From the NCBI GenBank assembly GCA_011799875.1, contig CM022299.1, positions 217,123,018 to 217,187,017 of the forward strand: 64,000 nucleotides of DNA, in the 5' to 3' direction. The notes beneath the pieces are model-generated. The model was given only the letters and a program-made list of their open reading frames with translations, did no database searches and was not told the origin of the DNA. This document shows positions 10,255 to 21,825 of the stretch, piece by piece (positions within the stretch are counted from its first letter, which is position 1; the number at the start of each line of letters is the position of its first letter). This stretch comes from Thinopyrum elongatum (taxonomy: Eukaryota > Streptophyta > Magnoliopsida > Poales > Poaceae). The position numbers were made by a program, and so were the translations under genes.

Positions 10255-11182
10255 TGTCGGTGCAACAAACCCTAGGTCCGTTGCCCAGACTGTGCACAGG
10301 CACGGGAGCAAGATTACAGCACCAAGATCAGGCCAAAGTGCAAGGAATCAAGATCTTCAAAGGACCAACATGCAGATCAAAAGGACCAAGGCCAAGCCAG
10401 AGAAGTAAGAAACCAACAGGAGAAAAGCCTCCCTTGCCGGGCAGGCGAGCCTAGCAAGGACGGGGTCGCCCCCGAAAGAAAACCTCCAAGACGCCCCGGC
10501 AGGGCCTGCCGGGACTAGCGGGGGCGAAGCCACCTGATCGAACCACTTCACCACGACGCACGTCGTCGATCAATGCGGTGTCAAGCCGCAAAGTGACTAA
10601 GTGGCAGCCATTTGCCACATGGCAGCCACTTCCTACAGGAAATACCTACAGACGACACCCGTCCCACGACGTGTCGAGTGAGCAGGTGCAAAGCTGGCAA
10701 AATAGCCCGGCAAGGCTTGCCGGGCAGGCAACGATGTGACGCTGAGCGGCCCATTTAATGCGCTCTGTCAGCCAGCAGAATTAGGTATGATAGCACTGTT
10801 TGCTATCTTATCAGTGCGTAATGACTAATTTGCCACTGTGGTGACCCCTTAGTTTATAAAAGGAGGCCCAAGGCAACCATAGAAAGGGTTGGACGCTGGA
10901 TTAGCAAATCCACCCCCTCACGTTTCATACGCACGTAGTCGTTTCGCCCTGAGGCAAACCTGCCGGGCAAACACGCTACGACCACCACCATTTTTCCAGC
11001 ATCAATCCACCAAAGTAGGAGTAGGGTTTTTCGCCTCACGGCGGCCCAAACCTGCTTAAAACTACCTGTGTGATCTCTGTCGTGCTGCCCCGCGGTCTTC
11101 TGCTCTTTGTGCAGCGTGCCATCCCTCCGCCGAACCAGCAAGGGACCTTTGGTCCCATAGGTGGCCGTGGTTTCCCGCGACA
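10255..11182 (+). repeat. 3' LTR of element A (complete)
   Basis: 928 bp, opening TGTCGGTGCAAC and closing GGTTTCCCGCGACA. It has TATA box TATAAAAG at 10855-10862 and the U5 hairpin at 11032-11043. Several copies of the short inverted motif GCCCGGCAAGGCTTGCCGGGC-like occur (for example 10707-10730). The next base after the LTR is already inside the partial LTR of B, with no spacer. Confidence 0.9.
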
Positions 11183-11351
11183 CAGGAGTAGGGTTTTACG
11201 CCTCACGGCGGGCCGAACCTAGGTAAAGACTGCCCGTGTGATCTCTGCTGTGCTACGCGATGCTTCTCCGCTCTTTGTGCAATGTGCCCATCCCCCTGCC
11301 GAACCAAAAAGGGGCTCATGGCCCCATAGGTGGCCGTGGGTTCCCACGACA
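11183..11351 (+). repeat. 5' LTR of B, last 169 bp only
   Basis: Begins CAGGAGTAGGGTTTTACGCC immediately after the 3' end of A's LTR and ends CCCACGACA before the PBS. It contains the U5 hairpin (11199-11210) but no TATA box, so B has no left-hand promoter of its own. Confidence 0.85.
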
Positions 11352-11355
11352 TCTT

Positions 11356-11373
11356 TGGCGCGCCAGGTAGGGG
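11356..11373 (+). other. Primer-binding site of B
   Basis: TGGCGCGCCAGGTAGGGG, identical to that of A and F', four bases after the LTR end. Confidence 0.75.
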
Positions 11374-11451
11374 GATCACTTGCGCAAAACCGAGAGCGTA
11401 TGCTGCGTGTCATCTTCATCGACATTTTCATCGTCGACTGCGTCATCGACT

Positions 11452-13590
11452 ATGGCGCCCAAGAGGAAGCCCGGAGCTGCAAATCACCCGTCCACCTCGA
11501 AAGCCTGCCGCCCGCGACCGCCGACGTCGCGGGGAATGCGGGGGCTCGCGAGGGTATGGATGCTGCGGGGGACGTGGTCGGCACAGGCGGCGCCGTCACC
11601 ACCTCCCCCACGGCCGAAGCTCGGACGGGAGGTACCGGGAAAGGACAGCATCAGCAACATCCCAACGGCCATGCTTCAGGAGGTACGGATGGAGGGATCA
11701 TTCTGCCTGAACCCCTTCTCCTCGCCAACGGGCACAGCCACAGTGATGATGCTCGTTCTGGGGCGAATCGCAACCCTCCGGCCGCGCCCGCTGCGGGCGC
11801 GACCGCAGGGCACGCGCCACCCCCGGGGCGGGCTGACCTAGTTACTATGCCCAACGGAGCCGCTGGCCCTCAGGCGCCTCCGCCGCGTCACCATGCCATC
11901 CAAACGGCTGGTTCGTAGCAGCAAGGGCGCGGCGCGGTCGCCACCGGCAACGTCAGGAGCTGAGCGACACTACAATCTACATCGTCATCACCCATGCCAA
12001 GCACTGCCTCAGAGGCCATGGCGTGAGCCCAACTGCTATTGAGATTTCCACCGGTGGCAGACCAGATGGATGAGTGGCGAGCCACCGTCCAAAGTCCGAT
12101 TGGTTTTGCCAAGGCGGAAGGATCACAGCGGGCCGGACCGCCACAGCCTTCCCAGGCAGCAACGAGGGCTTGTGTGGCTGGTCGTGCGGGAGGGGCCACC
12201 CTCACGGTGCAATCCCCACCATGGCAAGCCGCCCGAGAGCCACAAAACCAAGCACCCGATGATGTCTCGATGGCCTCGTCAGACCCTCAAGTGCGTCAAG
12301 GCCGACAGCGTGCCCCGGAGGGTAGGCGAAGGGAAGGCGCGCGCGTCATCGACGAGCGGCGCCGTGACAACCCCCGCCGGTCCAATGGGTGCGATGGCCC
12401 TGACATCGACGAGCCCGCGCTCAGAGATGGCGGGTGCCTGCCTTTCGAGGTTGGGTGCCCTGCCTTCACCCGTGAGCTGCGGCAAGTCCGTTGGCCGTCC
12501 ACTCGCACGTTCAAGCCAGAGATACCCGAGAAGTATGATGGGAGACTAAACCCGGCAGAGTTCTTGAGCATCTACACAATCGCTGTTCAAGCTGCCGGGG
12601 GAAGAGATGAGAAGGTGTTCGCCAACTACTTCCCTTTGGCCCTCAAGTCAAATGTGAGGTCTTGGCTGATGCACCTGTCGGAGAACTCCATTTCGACCTG
12701 GGCTGACCTATGCCACGAGTTCATTGGTGCCTTCACGGGCGGCCATCAAGAACCAGGGCGGCCCAGCGACTTGTAGCTTCTCCAGCAGAAAGAGGGAGAA
12801 ACTCTATGGAAGTACTTGCAGAGATTCAGCCGAGTCCACAGAAATATCCCAGATATCCACCCAGCTGTCGTGGTAGCTGCCTTCCAATCCAACATGCGCA
12901 ACCACAGGATACGTTCCAAGATGAACGTTCGGTTGCCCAAGACTGTGGAGGAGCTCTACACTTTGGTGGACAAATGTGCTCAGGTGGAGGAGGGAAGGAA
13001 ACTTTCTAGAGAGGAAGATTGCATTGACATCAACTCAGAAGATGACGACGAGACCATCAGTAAGAAGAAGAAGAACAAGAAGCACAACAAGAAGCGCAAG
13101 CATAAGACAGTGATGACTGTTGAGGGGTCAGGCACGCCTAGTATCGGCAAGAAGGCCAAGGCTGAAGCCCACAGCAAGGAGGCTACCGCATGCGCTAACT
13201 GCCAGGAGGCGGCGGCTGCCGAGAAAGCTGGGAAAATTGATGGGCCATACAGTAAGATTCATCGGACCAAGGGCCATGATCTCCAGGAGTGTCATCAGGT
13301 TGAGCAACTCGTCAAGAGGCAGAATGCTGAGTATGAGAAGCACGATAAGGAAAAAGGTCAGAATGGCGCTGGCAGGAAGGGCCGGGGTGGTGAAGCAAAT
13401 CGCCCCGGCATGGCTCCTCGGAACCAAGGGAAACCTGCCAACGGCTGCGAGAAGGAGGATTACAGTAATGAGAGTGATGGAGGGAATGAAGAGGAAACCA
13501 GCGAGCAGGAATTCCAGAAGGCCACTGACGCCCTGTGCATTGACGGGGGTGCATCTTTGCACTCCTCTCACCGCCAACTTAAACAGTGGG
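11452..13590 (+). pseudogene. gag of element B (broken)
   Basis: Starts at the ATG of MAPKRKPGAA (11452). The leader changes frame before the core frame 12039-12776, which holds FTRELRQVRWPSTRTFKPEI and WADLCHEFIGAFTGG. It stops at TAG 12774-12776, the same codon as the stop in A. The continuation 12816-13784 keeps the Lys-rich linker. The zinc-binding motif reads YSKIHRTKGHDLQEC, so the first Cys of the C-H-H-C set in A is Ser here. It runs into protease. Confidence 0.85.
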
Positions 13591-14372
13591 CGCGTGAAGT
13601 CAATGCCGTGGAGCCAGCGGCAGATTCTCGGAAGCCGCTCAAGTGGTCACGCACGCCCATCATCTTTGATGAAGAGGACCACCCCAACTGCATTACTGCG
13701 GTAGGGTGCTTGCATTGTTGGTCTCACCAACAATTCGCAACCTCAAGGTCACAAAGATGCTGGTTGACGGTGGGGCCGGGTTGAATCTGATTTCCCCAAA
13801 GGTTATCAGCAAACTCCAGATAGCAGATGAAGAACTTAAGGCCACAGGCACGTTTCAAGGAGTCAATCCTGGCAGGAGCCGTCCTAAGGGATAGGTTACG
13901 TTGCCAATGACATTTGGAGGAGAGTTGAACTACAGGACTGAGAAAGTTGTGTTTGATGTGGTCCACCTCCCCCTACCGTACACCGGGATCCTTGGGCGCC
14001 CGGCCCTAGCCAAATTCATGGCAGCATCCCACTATGCCTACAACACCTTGAAGATTCTAGAGCCGATGGGCGTCATTTCCATTCCGTCGGACAAGAAAGA
14101 TGCAATTATTTGCGTGGATAAGATGTACCGGGACGCGGTCGCGGCAGAGGTCGCGGAAGCCACAGTTCTTGCCAAGGGAAGCATAGCAGAGGCACTAGCA
14201 AGGAACCCAAGAGCGTACCTTTGCGGAATGTGCTGCGCTCGTTGATGACATGCCAGACAGTTCCAACAACAACAGATCCAAGGCTACTCCACCCCAAGTG
14301 AAAAAGGTCACGGCAGGGCTGGCTGGCGCTGATGGTACTTTCACTATCAGCGCCATCCTTGATGACAAATAG
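13591..14372 (+). pseudogene. Protease region of element B
   Basis: Active-site loop MLVDGGAGLNLIS (about 13758-13795). One base is missing near 13714 relative to A, shifting the frame just upstream. TAG at 13892-13894 replaces the Lys codon seen in A (a transversion). Near 14190 a deletion relative to A shortens the linker and shifts the frame. The region ends at TAG 14370-14372, shared with A. Confidence 0.8.
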
Positions 14373-15358
14373 GAAAGCGCGCTCGTTACCTTCCTGTGGG
14401 CGAATATCAATGTGTTTGCCAGGCAACCATCTGATATCCCCGGTGTTCCCAGGGAGGTAATCGAGCACCACCTTGCTGTCTGCCCACATGCCCGGCCCGT
14501 CAAGCAGAAGGTTCGGAAGCAGGCCTTGGAGCGGCAGCAGTTTATTGCCGAGGAAATCAAGAAACTTGAAGCAGCTGGTTTGGTCAGAGGAGTACTGCAT
14601 CCAACATGGTTAGCAAACCCAGTGGTTGTGCGCAAGGCTAATGGAAAATGGAGGCTTTGCATAGATACCCAAAGGACCCATTTCCCTTGCCGCGCATCGA
14701 CCAGATCGTGGATTCTACTTCAGGATGTGAGTTGCTCTCTTTTCTGGATGCATACTCTGGATACCATCAAATTTTTATGTCCAAGGAAGACAAAGAAAAG
14801 ACCTCATTCATCACCCCATGCGGCACATACTGCTTTGTGCACATGCCTTTTGGGTTGAAGAGTGCTGGGTCCACTTTTGCAAGAGCAGTCCAGATTGGCT
14901 TTGAACCACAGTTGCACAGGAACATTGAAGCCTATATGGATGATATTGTGGTCAAGACCAAGGACAGATCAACCCTCATCCAGGATTTAGAAGAGACATT
15001 TGCTAATCTGCGCAAGATCAACTTGAAACTGAGTCCAAAAAAGTGCGTGTTTGGCGTTCCCTCCAGCAAGCTACTTGGTTTCTTTGTGTCCCACCGTGGG
15101 ATAGAGGCCAACCCTGATAAGATCAAGGCCATTGAGCAGATACAGGCACCCAAGATAGTTAAGGATGTGAGGTGTTTGACAGGATGCCTTGCCGCGCTTA
15201 GCAGATTCATCTCCAAGTCTACCGAGCACGCCTTGCCGTTCTTCAAGATTTTGAAGAGGGCAGGACCCATGAAGTGGACCCCGGAAGCAGATGCAGCGCT
15301 GCAAGATTTGAAGGCCTACTTGTCTTCTGTGCCTACTTTGGTCGCACCCAAACCATAA
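14373..15358 (+). pseudogene. Reverse transcriptase region of element B
   Basis: Same motif series as A: WLANPVVVRKANGKWRLCID, SFLDAYSGYHQI, FGLKSAGSTF, YMDDIVVKTKD. About 22 bp are missing near 14665, removing the FTDLNKACP block and shifting the frame. After that, 14648-15358 is open through the connection region KRAGPMKWTPEADAAL. It ends at TAA 15356-15358 where A has CAA. Confidence 0.9.
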
Positions 15359-16560
15359 GAGCCGTTGCTGCTATATCAGGCAGCAACTAATCAAGTGGTT
15401 AGTGCGGCCCTAGTAGCACAGCGGGAAGTAGAAGAAACAACCACCTCAGCAAGTGTCCCGCCCGGGGAAGAGAAAGAGAGCGGCCCGGCAAGGCCAGATA
15501 CGGATCAGGACAAAATGGAGCACGGCAGCGGAAGCAACCCCAAGGACATGGCAAGGAAGAAGGTGGTGCAGCGCCCAGTATACTTCGTCAGCTCCCTGTT
15601 GCAAGGGACTAGATCCAGGTATTCTGGCGTGCAAAAATTGATCTTTGGCCTTCTCATGGCCTCAAAGAAACTGCGCCACTACTTCCAAGCCCATGAGATC
15701 ACGGTTGTCACCCGCTTCCCGTTGCAAAGTATACTTCGAAACCCAGAGGCCACCGACAGGATAGTGGAGTGGGCATTGGAGTTGTCCAGCTTTGGCCTGA
15801 AGTTTGAAAGCACATCAACAATCCAGAGCAGGGCGTTGGCAGAGTTTATTGCAGAATGAATGCCAACCCCTGATGAAGAAGTACTGGAAACAGTTATCCC
15901 CGGCAAGGAAGCGCCCCAAGAATGGATCATGCATTTCGATGGTGCCTTCTCCCTACAAGGTGCAGGGGCTAGCGTGCTTCTCGTGACTCCCACTGGAGAG
16001 CACCTAAGGTACGTCGTCCAGATGCACTTTCCCCGGGAGGAGGCGACCAACAATACAGCAGAATATGAAGGGCTTCTTGCCGGGCTCAGGATTGCCACAG
16101 AATTGGGAATCAAGAAACTGATCAATCAAGGAGATTCACAACTGGTGGTGAGACAAGTCAACAAGGATTACCAAAGCCCATTGATGGAGGCATACATCGA
16201 GGAAGTGAGAAGATTGGAGGAGCGCTTTGATGGGTTGCAAACAGAGCACGTACCCCGTGCGGAAAATAGCATTGCTCATCACCTGTCAAAGTGCGTTGCG
16301 CAGAAGCTCCCTGCAGAACCAGGAACTTTTGTTCTCCATCTTACTCAGCCCTCCGTATCCCCGACAACAATTGCCCGAAAGATGAGGAAATTGAACTCTG
16401 GTAAGCCTCTCCCGGTAGAGCCTTTCGGGGCTCCTGGCAGGGACCCTGCCGGAAACAACTCCCCTTCGATTGCCGGGCTGCACCCTCCTGCCGGGCCACT
16501 GGTCCCCGCTGTCGAGGGATGCGCCCCCACGAATGAGGAGGTGCCGCTAGTCCTCGTTGC
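15359..16560 (+). pseudogene. RNase H region of element B
   Basis: TGA at 15857-15859 replaces the Trp codon of A, splitting the connection from the RNase H core (HFDGAF, AEYEGLLAGL, NQGDSQLVVRQVN). The last carboxylate motif reads IAHHLSK instead of IADHLSK, so the fourth catalytic Asp is His. A Pro-rich spacer leads to integrase. Confidence 0.88.
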
Positions 16561-17815
16561 CGAGCCTCAGGCTCCAACTTGGGCAAGGCACATAGTCCAT
16601 TTCCTCCAAACCAGAGAACTTCTCGAAGAGCAAGAAGAAGCTGAAAGAGTAGCCCGGAGGGCCAGTATGTATCAGTTTGTCGATGACACACTATACAGAA
16701 GAAGGCCCAACGGTGTGAAATTGAAGTGCATTTACCGGGAAGAAGGAAAGGAAATGCTGGTAGAGATACACAAAGGCATGTGCGGCTCCCACATTGGATC
16801 AAGGGCTTTGATTGGGAATGCATTCCTGCAAGGATTCTATTGGCCCACAGCCCTCCAAGATGCGGTTGAGCTCGTCACCAAGTGTGAAGCCTGTCAGTTC
16901 CATTCCAAAAATATCCATCTGCCTGCCCAAGCACTCCAGACAATCCCTTTATCATGGCCGTTTTCGGTCCAGGGGCTCGATATCCTCGGCTCTTTCCCCC
17001 GAGCTGCCGGGGGCTTTGAATTCTTGTTCGTTGCAAACGACAAGTTTACAAAGTGGCCGGAAGTAGATGCCGTGAGAAAATTGACTGCTCAGTCAGCTAT
17101 CAAGTTCTTGAAAGGATTGGTGTGCCACTTCGGGGTCCCTGCCCGGATCGTCACCGACAACGGCACCCAGTTCACGAGCCGCGCCTTCATGCAATATGTT
17201 CATGCCCTCGGAAGCAAGATCTCATTTGCCTCTGTCACACATACCAGAAGCAATGGACAAGCTGAGAGGGCGAATGCTGAAGTGATGCGAGGAATCAAGA
17301 CAAGAACGTTTGATAAGCTGCGGAAGCACGACAGGCGATGGATCGATGAGCTGCCGGTGGTTCTTTGGTCCCTCAAAACAACACCAAACCGAGCTACCGG
17401 GCAGACTCCCTTCTCCCTAGTCTATGGGGCAGAAGCAGTTATCCCCACGGAACTCATTTACGGGTCACCTCGAGTGCTTGCCTACGATGAAGTAGCACAG
17501 GAATAGCACATGCGTGATGACGCCGTGCTTCTCGAGGAGAACCGTCTCAGGGCTGCTACGCGTGCTGCACGCTATCAGCAAGCCCTGCATCGCTATCATA
17601 GCCGCAGGGTTCATGCCCGGTGTTTTGAGGAAGGCGACCTTGTCCTTAGGCGCGTTCAGTCCGCCAAGGGTACAAACAAGCTGTCGCCGAACTAGGAAGG
17701 CTCTTACCGGGTAGTACGAGTCACCAGACCTGGCGCAGTCCATCTGGAGACCGAAGATGGCATTCAATTGCAAAACTCATGGAATATTGAGCATCTCTAC
17801 AAGTTCTACCCGTAA
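16561..17815 (+). pseudogene. Integrase region of element B
   Basis: HHCC module (IHKGMCGSHIGS, KCEACQ), core Asp in LDILGSFPR, Asp in VTDNGTQF, Glu in NGQAERANAE. The core is open from 15860 to 17506, more complete than in A. Breaks are TAG 17504-17506 (CAG in A) and TAG 17693-17695 (TGG in A). It ends at TAA 17813-17815. Confidence 0.9.
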
Positions 17816-19544
17816 GGTGCGGCTGTCGGGCCCTGCCCGGCAGCCACCCTTTTGTACAGGCCTTGCCTCAGCTGCATGTAACCCCTTGTACAAAACCAGG
17901 CGCAGACCCTGAGCAACAGAGAAATAAATGAAGCGCTGGGGCCCCCCGACAAGTTGCATGTATGCATAAGCATATCATAAGCATCGCATGATTCATGTAG
18001 ATAGGTTGCTTGATCATGTAGATAGATTGCATCTGTCATCATCTTCATTTGCATAAAATGCAGGCTCCTGCCATGGACTTAGTCCTAGGAAGAGGATGCA
18101 AAGACAAGCCAGCACTGTGGTCTCCGGCAAGCCAAACAGATAAGTTTCGTCTCTTATCCATACATGTTCCGTGAGTAGGACTTGTGCATATGAAAACCTC
18201 GCCCCTCGGAAACAAAGGTGCTCCCATCTACTGACATGAACGCAGCTTCGGTTAGGATGGTCGTAGTGGCCTTTGGCTGAAAGGGGTTGGCGGGGGGCTG
18301 GTCTCTCGCAATGAGTTCTGCGCCCGGCAGGCTCAGCCTCACGGCAGCAGTCCTATGGGTTGCCGGCAAGGTAGCTTACCGGGATCTACTTGTTTACATG
18401 AAAGTATGGAGGCGTTTCACCTCTGCATGAATATTGTACATGCACGAGTGCCCGGCAAAGCTTATCTTTTTCATTAATATGCTGATCAACAAGTACAAAT
18501 CTCACAGAACATAAACATGGATACGAGAGATTACATTATTTGAACTAAAATTTGGCAAGTGCCTACAGGTTTAAGATTAAAAAAAGATAAGTGCCCCGTA
18601 ATGCCTTTTCTTGTCCCTCTCCTCCTAGGCACGGCAGTAGAAGGCGAAGTGGGAAAAAGGAGTGCGTGGGCAGAAGCTCAGCCTGACCCTGTCGGGCTCC
18701 AGGTGAGGTTGCCCGGCGGGGGCGAGAGGGCGTGGACGAAGGCGACGGTGAAGAGACCGGCGGAGATGACCCGACAACCACCACCACCAAGGCTAGCAGG
18801 ACACGGCAGGACTAACAGAGCTGCAGCCCAAGAGGAAGCCTGCCGGGGTCCAGCTGGAGGACTACTGGAGGAGCCAGGGGGCATCGTCACCACCTCTGCA
18901 CCCAACTTCCCGGCAAACCACCTTGCCGGGGAGAAAACGCAGGTGCAGATGATGGTGCTGCCACCTGATGAAGCTGGTGCAGGTGACGTTCAGCCGGAGT
19001 CGGAGTCGTCGCCCTCCTGGTCGCTACCGTCGTCATCGCCGTCACTGTCCACCTCGTCGCTTTCGCTCGAGGAGGACGAGGCAGGGAGCTGGCCTCTCAT
19101 CCAGCTGGCGACCGCCCTGCTCCTCCAATGCGGTTCCCCTGCGGCTCCAACGGCTCGGGGAATCAGAGCCGCCCCTCTACACCACTCGGCGATGCCTGGC
19201 TTTCTGCCATGGCGCCCATTCCCGCGCCCTCCGCGTCCACCACCTACCCTACGCAATGCATGCGGTACACATGGCGGAGGCGCCCCGGGGCAGGAGGCAA
19301 GTGGGATGGCAGTTTCCTACCCTGTGATTGTGGGGCGTGGGCTGCCCACAGATTGTGGTTCAGTTTCTCCCCTAAACGTTTCGCACGACACGCGGGAAAA
19401 CCGGAAACTGACCCAAGCTCAGGTTAATGAAGAAGCAAAGAAGATCTCAAAGGGTGGAGCCACCCTTACATTTCTGCCTGTGCACTGGTTAGGGCCTACC
19501 CCGACGACGCCCAGCGGCGCGTTCATGCCAGGCCCGGGGGCTCC
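17816..19544 (+). other. Non-coding 3' region of B
   Basis: Collinear with 7933-10254 of A, but about 600 bp shorter because the antisense domain is deleted. 18450-18600 matches the presumed 3' end of the antisense transcript. Ends with GGCCCGGGGGCTCC before the LTR. No sense-strand gene is seen. Confidence 0.6.
18990..19090 (-). pseudogene. Antisense gene remnant: acidic tail without B3
   Basis: The minus frame ends SSSSSESDEVDSDGDDDGSD and on to a stop at 18990, matching the acidic tail of the antisense gene in A nearly residue for residue. Upstream of it the sequence jumps, inside a Glu/Asp codon run, to what in A lies beyond the TATA box near 9790. Domain, start and promoter are therefore gone in one deletion. 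Confidence 0.7.
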
Positions 19545-20451
19545 TGTTGGTGCAACAGACCCTGGGTCCATTGCACGGACTGTGCACAGGCCAGAGACAG
19601 GATTACAAGACCAAGATCAGACCAAACAAGGAGGATCAATTCCTTTGAAGGATTCAAGTGCAAGTCAAGATGGCCAAGGTGAGCCAGAGGAACAAGGCAT
19701 CACTAAGGGAAGGACCTACCTTGCCGGGCAGGCGAGCCCGGCAGTGTTGGGTTTTGCCCCGGAAGTAAGCTCCCAGATCGTCCTGGCAGGCCTGCCGGGG
19801 CTGGCAGAGGCAAGCCACTCCACCTCTCCACCTCACAAGCGATGCAAGTCATTAATCAAAGCGGTGTCGAGCTCCAAGGTGACTAAGTGGCTGCTTTTTG
19901 CCACATGGCAGCCACTTCCTATAGCAAACACCTCCATATGACACCCGTCCTGAGATGTGTCTAACGAGCAGGCGCAAAGCTAGCAAAGCAGCCCAACAGG
20001 ACCTGCCGTGCGAGCTGTGATGTGACACTGAGTGGTGCATTTAACGCGCTCTGTCAGCCTGCAGAGTTAGGTATGATAGCACTGTTAGCTATCTAATTAG
20101 TACGCAAAGCCTGATTTGCCACTGTGGTGACCCCTTAATCTATAAAAGGAGGCCCATGGCGACCGTAGAAGGGGTTGGACCCTCGCATATTCATACACGC
20201 GTAGCCACTCTCGCCCCCAGAGCAACCTTGCCGGGCGAGTGTGCTACGTCCACCACCATTACCCACCATCAATCCACCAAAGCAGGAGTAGGGTTTTACG
20301 CCTCATGGTGGCCCGAACCTGGGTAAAGACTGCCCGTGTGATCTCTGCCATGCTGCGCGATGCTTCTCCGCTCTTTGTGCAACGTGCCCATCCCCCCGCC
20401 GAACCAAAAAGGGGCTCATGGCCCCATAGGTGGCCGTGGTTTCCCACGACA
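19545..20451 (+). repeat. 3' LTR of element B (complete)
   Basis: 907 bp, opening TGTTGGTGCAACAG and closing TTCCCACGACA. TATA box TATAAAAG at 20141-20148. The hairpin at 20299-20310 has a G-T wobble. Beyond it the sequence changes abruptly to AT-rich reverse Athila/Sabrina-like DNA. Confidence 0.9.
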
Positions 20452-21825
20452 ACATGAAGACATCAATACTCAAGCATACTAACAAGCAACCATGTCTTTC
20501 AAAATATCAACCTAAAGAAAGCTATCCCTAGCCCATTATGCTCAATCATTGATTCATTCATGAAATACACTCAAATATTAGCTACATCCAATGCACAAGT
20601 ATGACAATAGTGTTCCCTAATTGGTACTTTATAGGAGAAGATGGAGATTCAAATAAAAATTTCATAAAGTAAATATATAGGCCCTTCGCAAAGGGAAGAA
20701 GAGATTTGTAGAGGTGCCAGAGCTCAAAGCTTAAATTGAGAGATAAAATTGTTTTGAGAGGCACGATTTTCCCGTAAACAAAAACGACCGAGAATTCCCA
20801 ACACTTTCCATGCTAGATCATCATAGGCGGTTCCCAAACATAAAATAAAGTTTATTCCTTTCTCCACCATACTTTCACACTCCATGACTAGCCGTATCCA
20901 CGGGTGCCATCCATACCAACACTTTCCAAGGAATTTATTATTTGACAATATAAAGTAAATTTATTTTTCATTTCGGGACTGGGCATCCCTATTACCTTTG
21001 CCACACTCTCGTGCAATGACAAGTGAATAAATACTCATCTTGAGAATAACACATCTAGCATCGAAAAACATTGGCCACCCCCTGCCGCTTCATGAGCAGT
21101 ATGTGCACACAAAAAGGAAATTTATTTTGAAAATTAGAGTTGGCACATACATATTTACATGGAACGACACAGAAATACCGCATATAGGTAAGTATGGTGG
21201 ACCCATTTGGCACAACTTGGTTTAAGGAGTTTGGATGCACAAGCAGTATTTCCACTTAGTACAAATGAAGGCTAGCAAATAGATTGAGAAGCGACCAACC
21301 AAGAAACGAAAACGATCATAAACGAGCATTAAACATAACTAGCACCGAATAATGCACCACAAGTAGGATGTAATTTCATAGCATAACTATTGACTTTCGT
21401 GGTTGCATAGGGAATCACAAACTTAACACCAATATTCTTACTAAATCATAATTACTCACCAACATGACTCACATATTATTATCTCCATATCGCAAAACTA
21501 TTGCAAGGAATCAAACTTATCATATCCTATGATCTTCATGAATTTGTTAATTATATCCCTCTTGAATATCCATTACTTTGGGACTAAATTTATATATTAC
21601 CATTGCTAATAACAAGATCTCAAATAAATTTAAGTGAAGCACGAGAGCATAAGTATTTCTTCAAAAATTTCAACTCTCAAAATAATCTAAGTAAAGCATG
21701 AGAGTAAATGACAAACTACTCCAAAAAGTTATAGGTGAAGATCAAATGAGTAGTTAAGCAAATAGGTAGCTATGTGAGGACACTCTCTTATTTAAAAGTT
21801 TCAGATCTAAGTATTTTATTAAAAT

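Larger units (their letters stand above)
972..11182 (+). mobile_element. Element A, Ty3/gypsy (Tat-like) with antisense gene
   Basis: LTR retrotransposon with domain order gag, protease, RT, RNase H, integrase, which defines Ty3/gypsy. The 3' LTR (10255-11182) is complete, opening TGTCGG and closing GCGACA. The 5' LTR has lost about its first 430 bp. Between pol and the 3' LTR lies 2.3 kb holding an antisense B3-like frame, an arrangement known from the plant Tat lineage. A polypurine-type tract (GGCTCGGGGGCTTC) directly precedes the 3' LTR. Nearly parallel in organisation to element B next to it. No target-site duplication can be read because the left end is missing. Confidence 0.9.
11183..20451 (+). 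mobile_element. Element B, Ty3/gypsy (Tat-like), sister of A
   Basis: Same gene order and close sequence similarity to A throughout, with a complete 907-bp 3' LTR and only the last 169 bp of a 5' LTR. Its LTR ends TTCCCACGACA, unlike TTCCCGCGACA in A, so B's ends match each other and not A's. The antisense gene has lost its B3 domain. All pol domains are present but broken. Confidence 0.9.

Noticed and set aside
18559..19941. 460-residue plus-strand open frame across B's 3' region and LTR
   Set aside because: It overlaps the antisense remnant and LTR, has GTC/Pro/Ala-rich low-complexity content, no domain, and is not kept in A.
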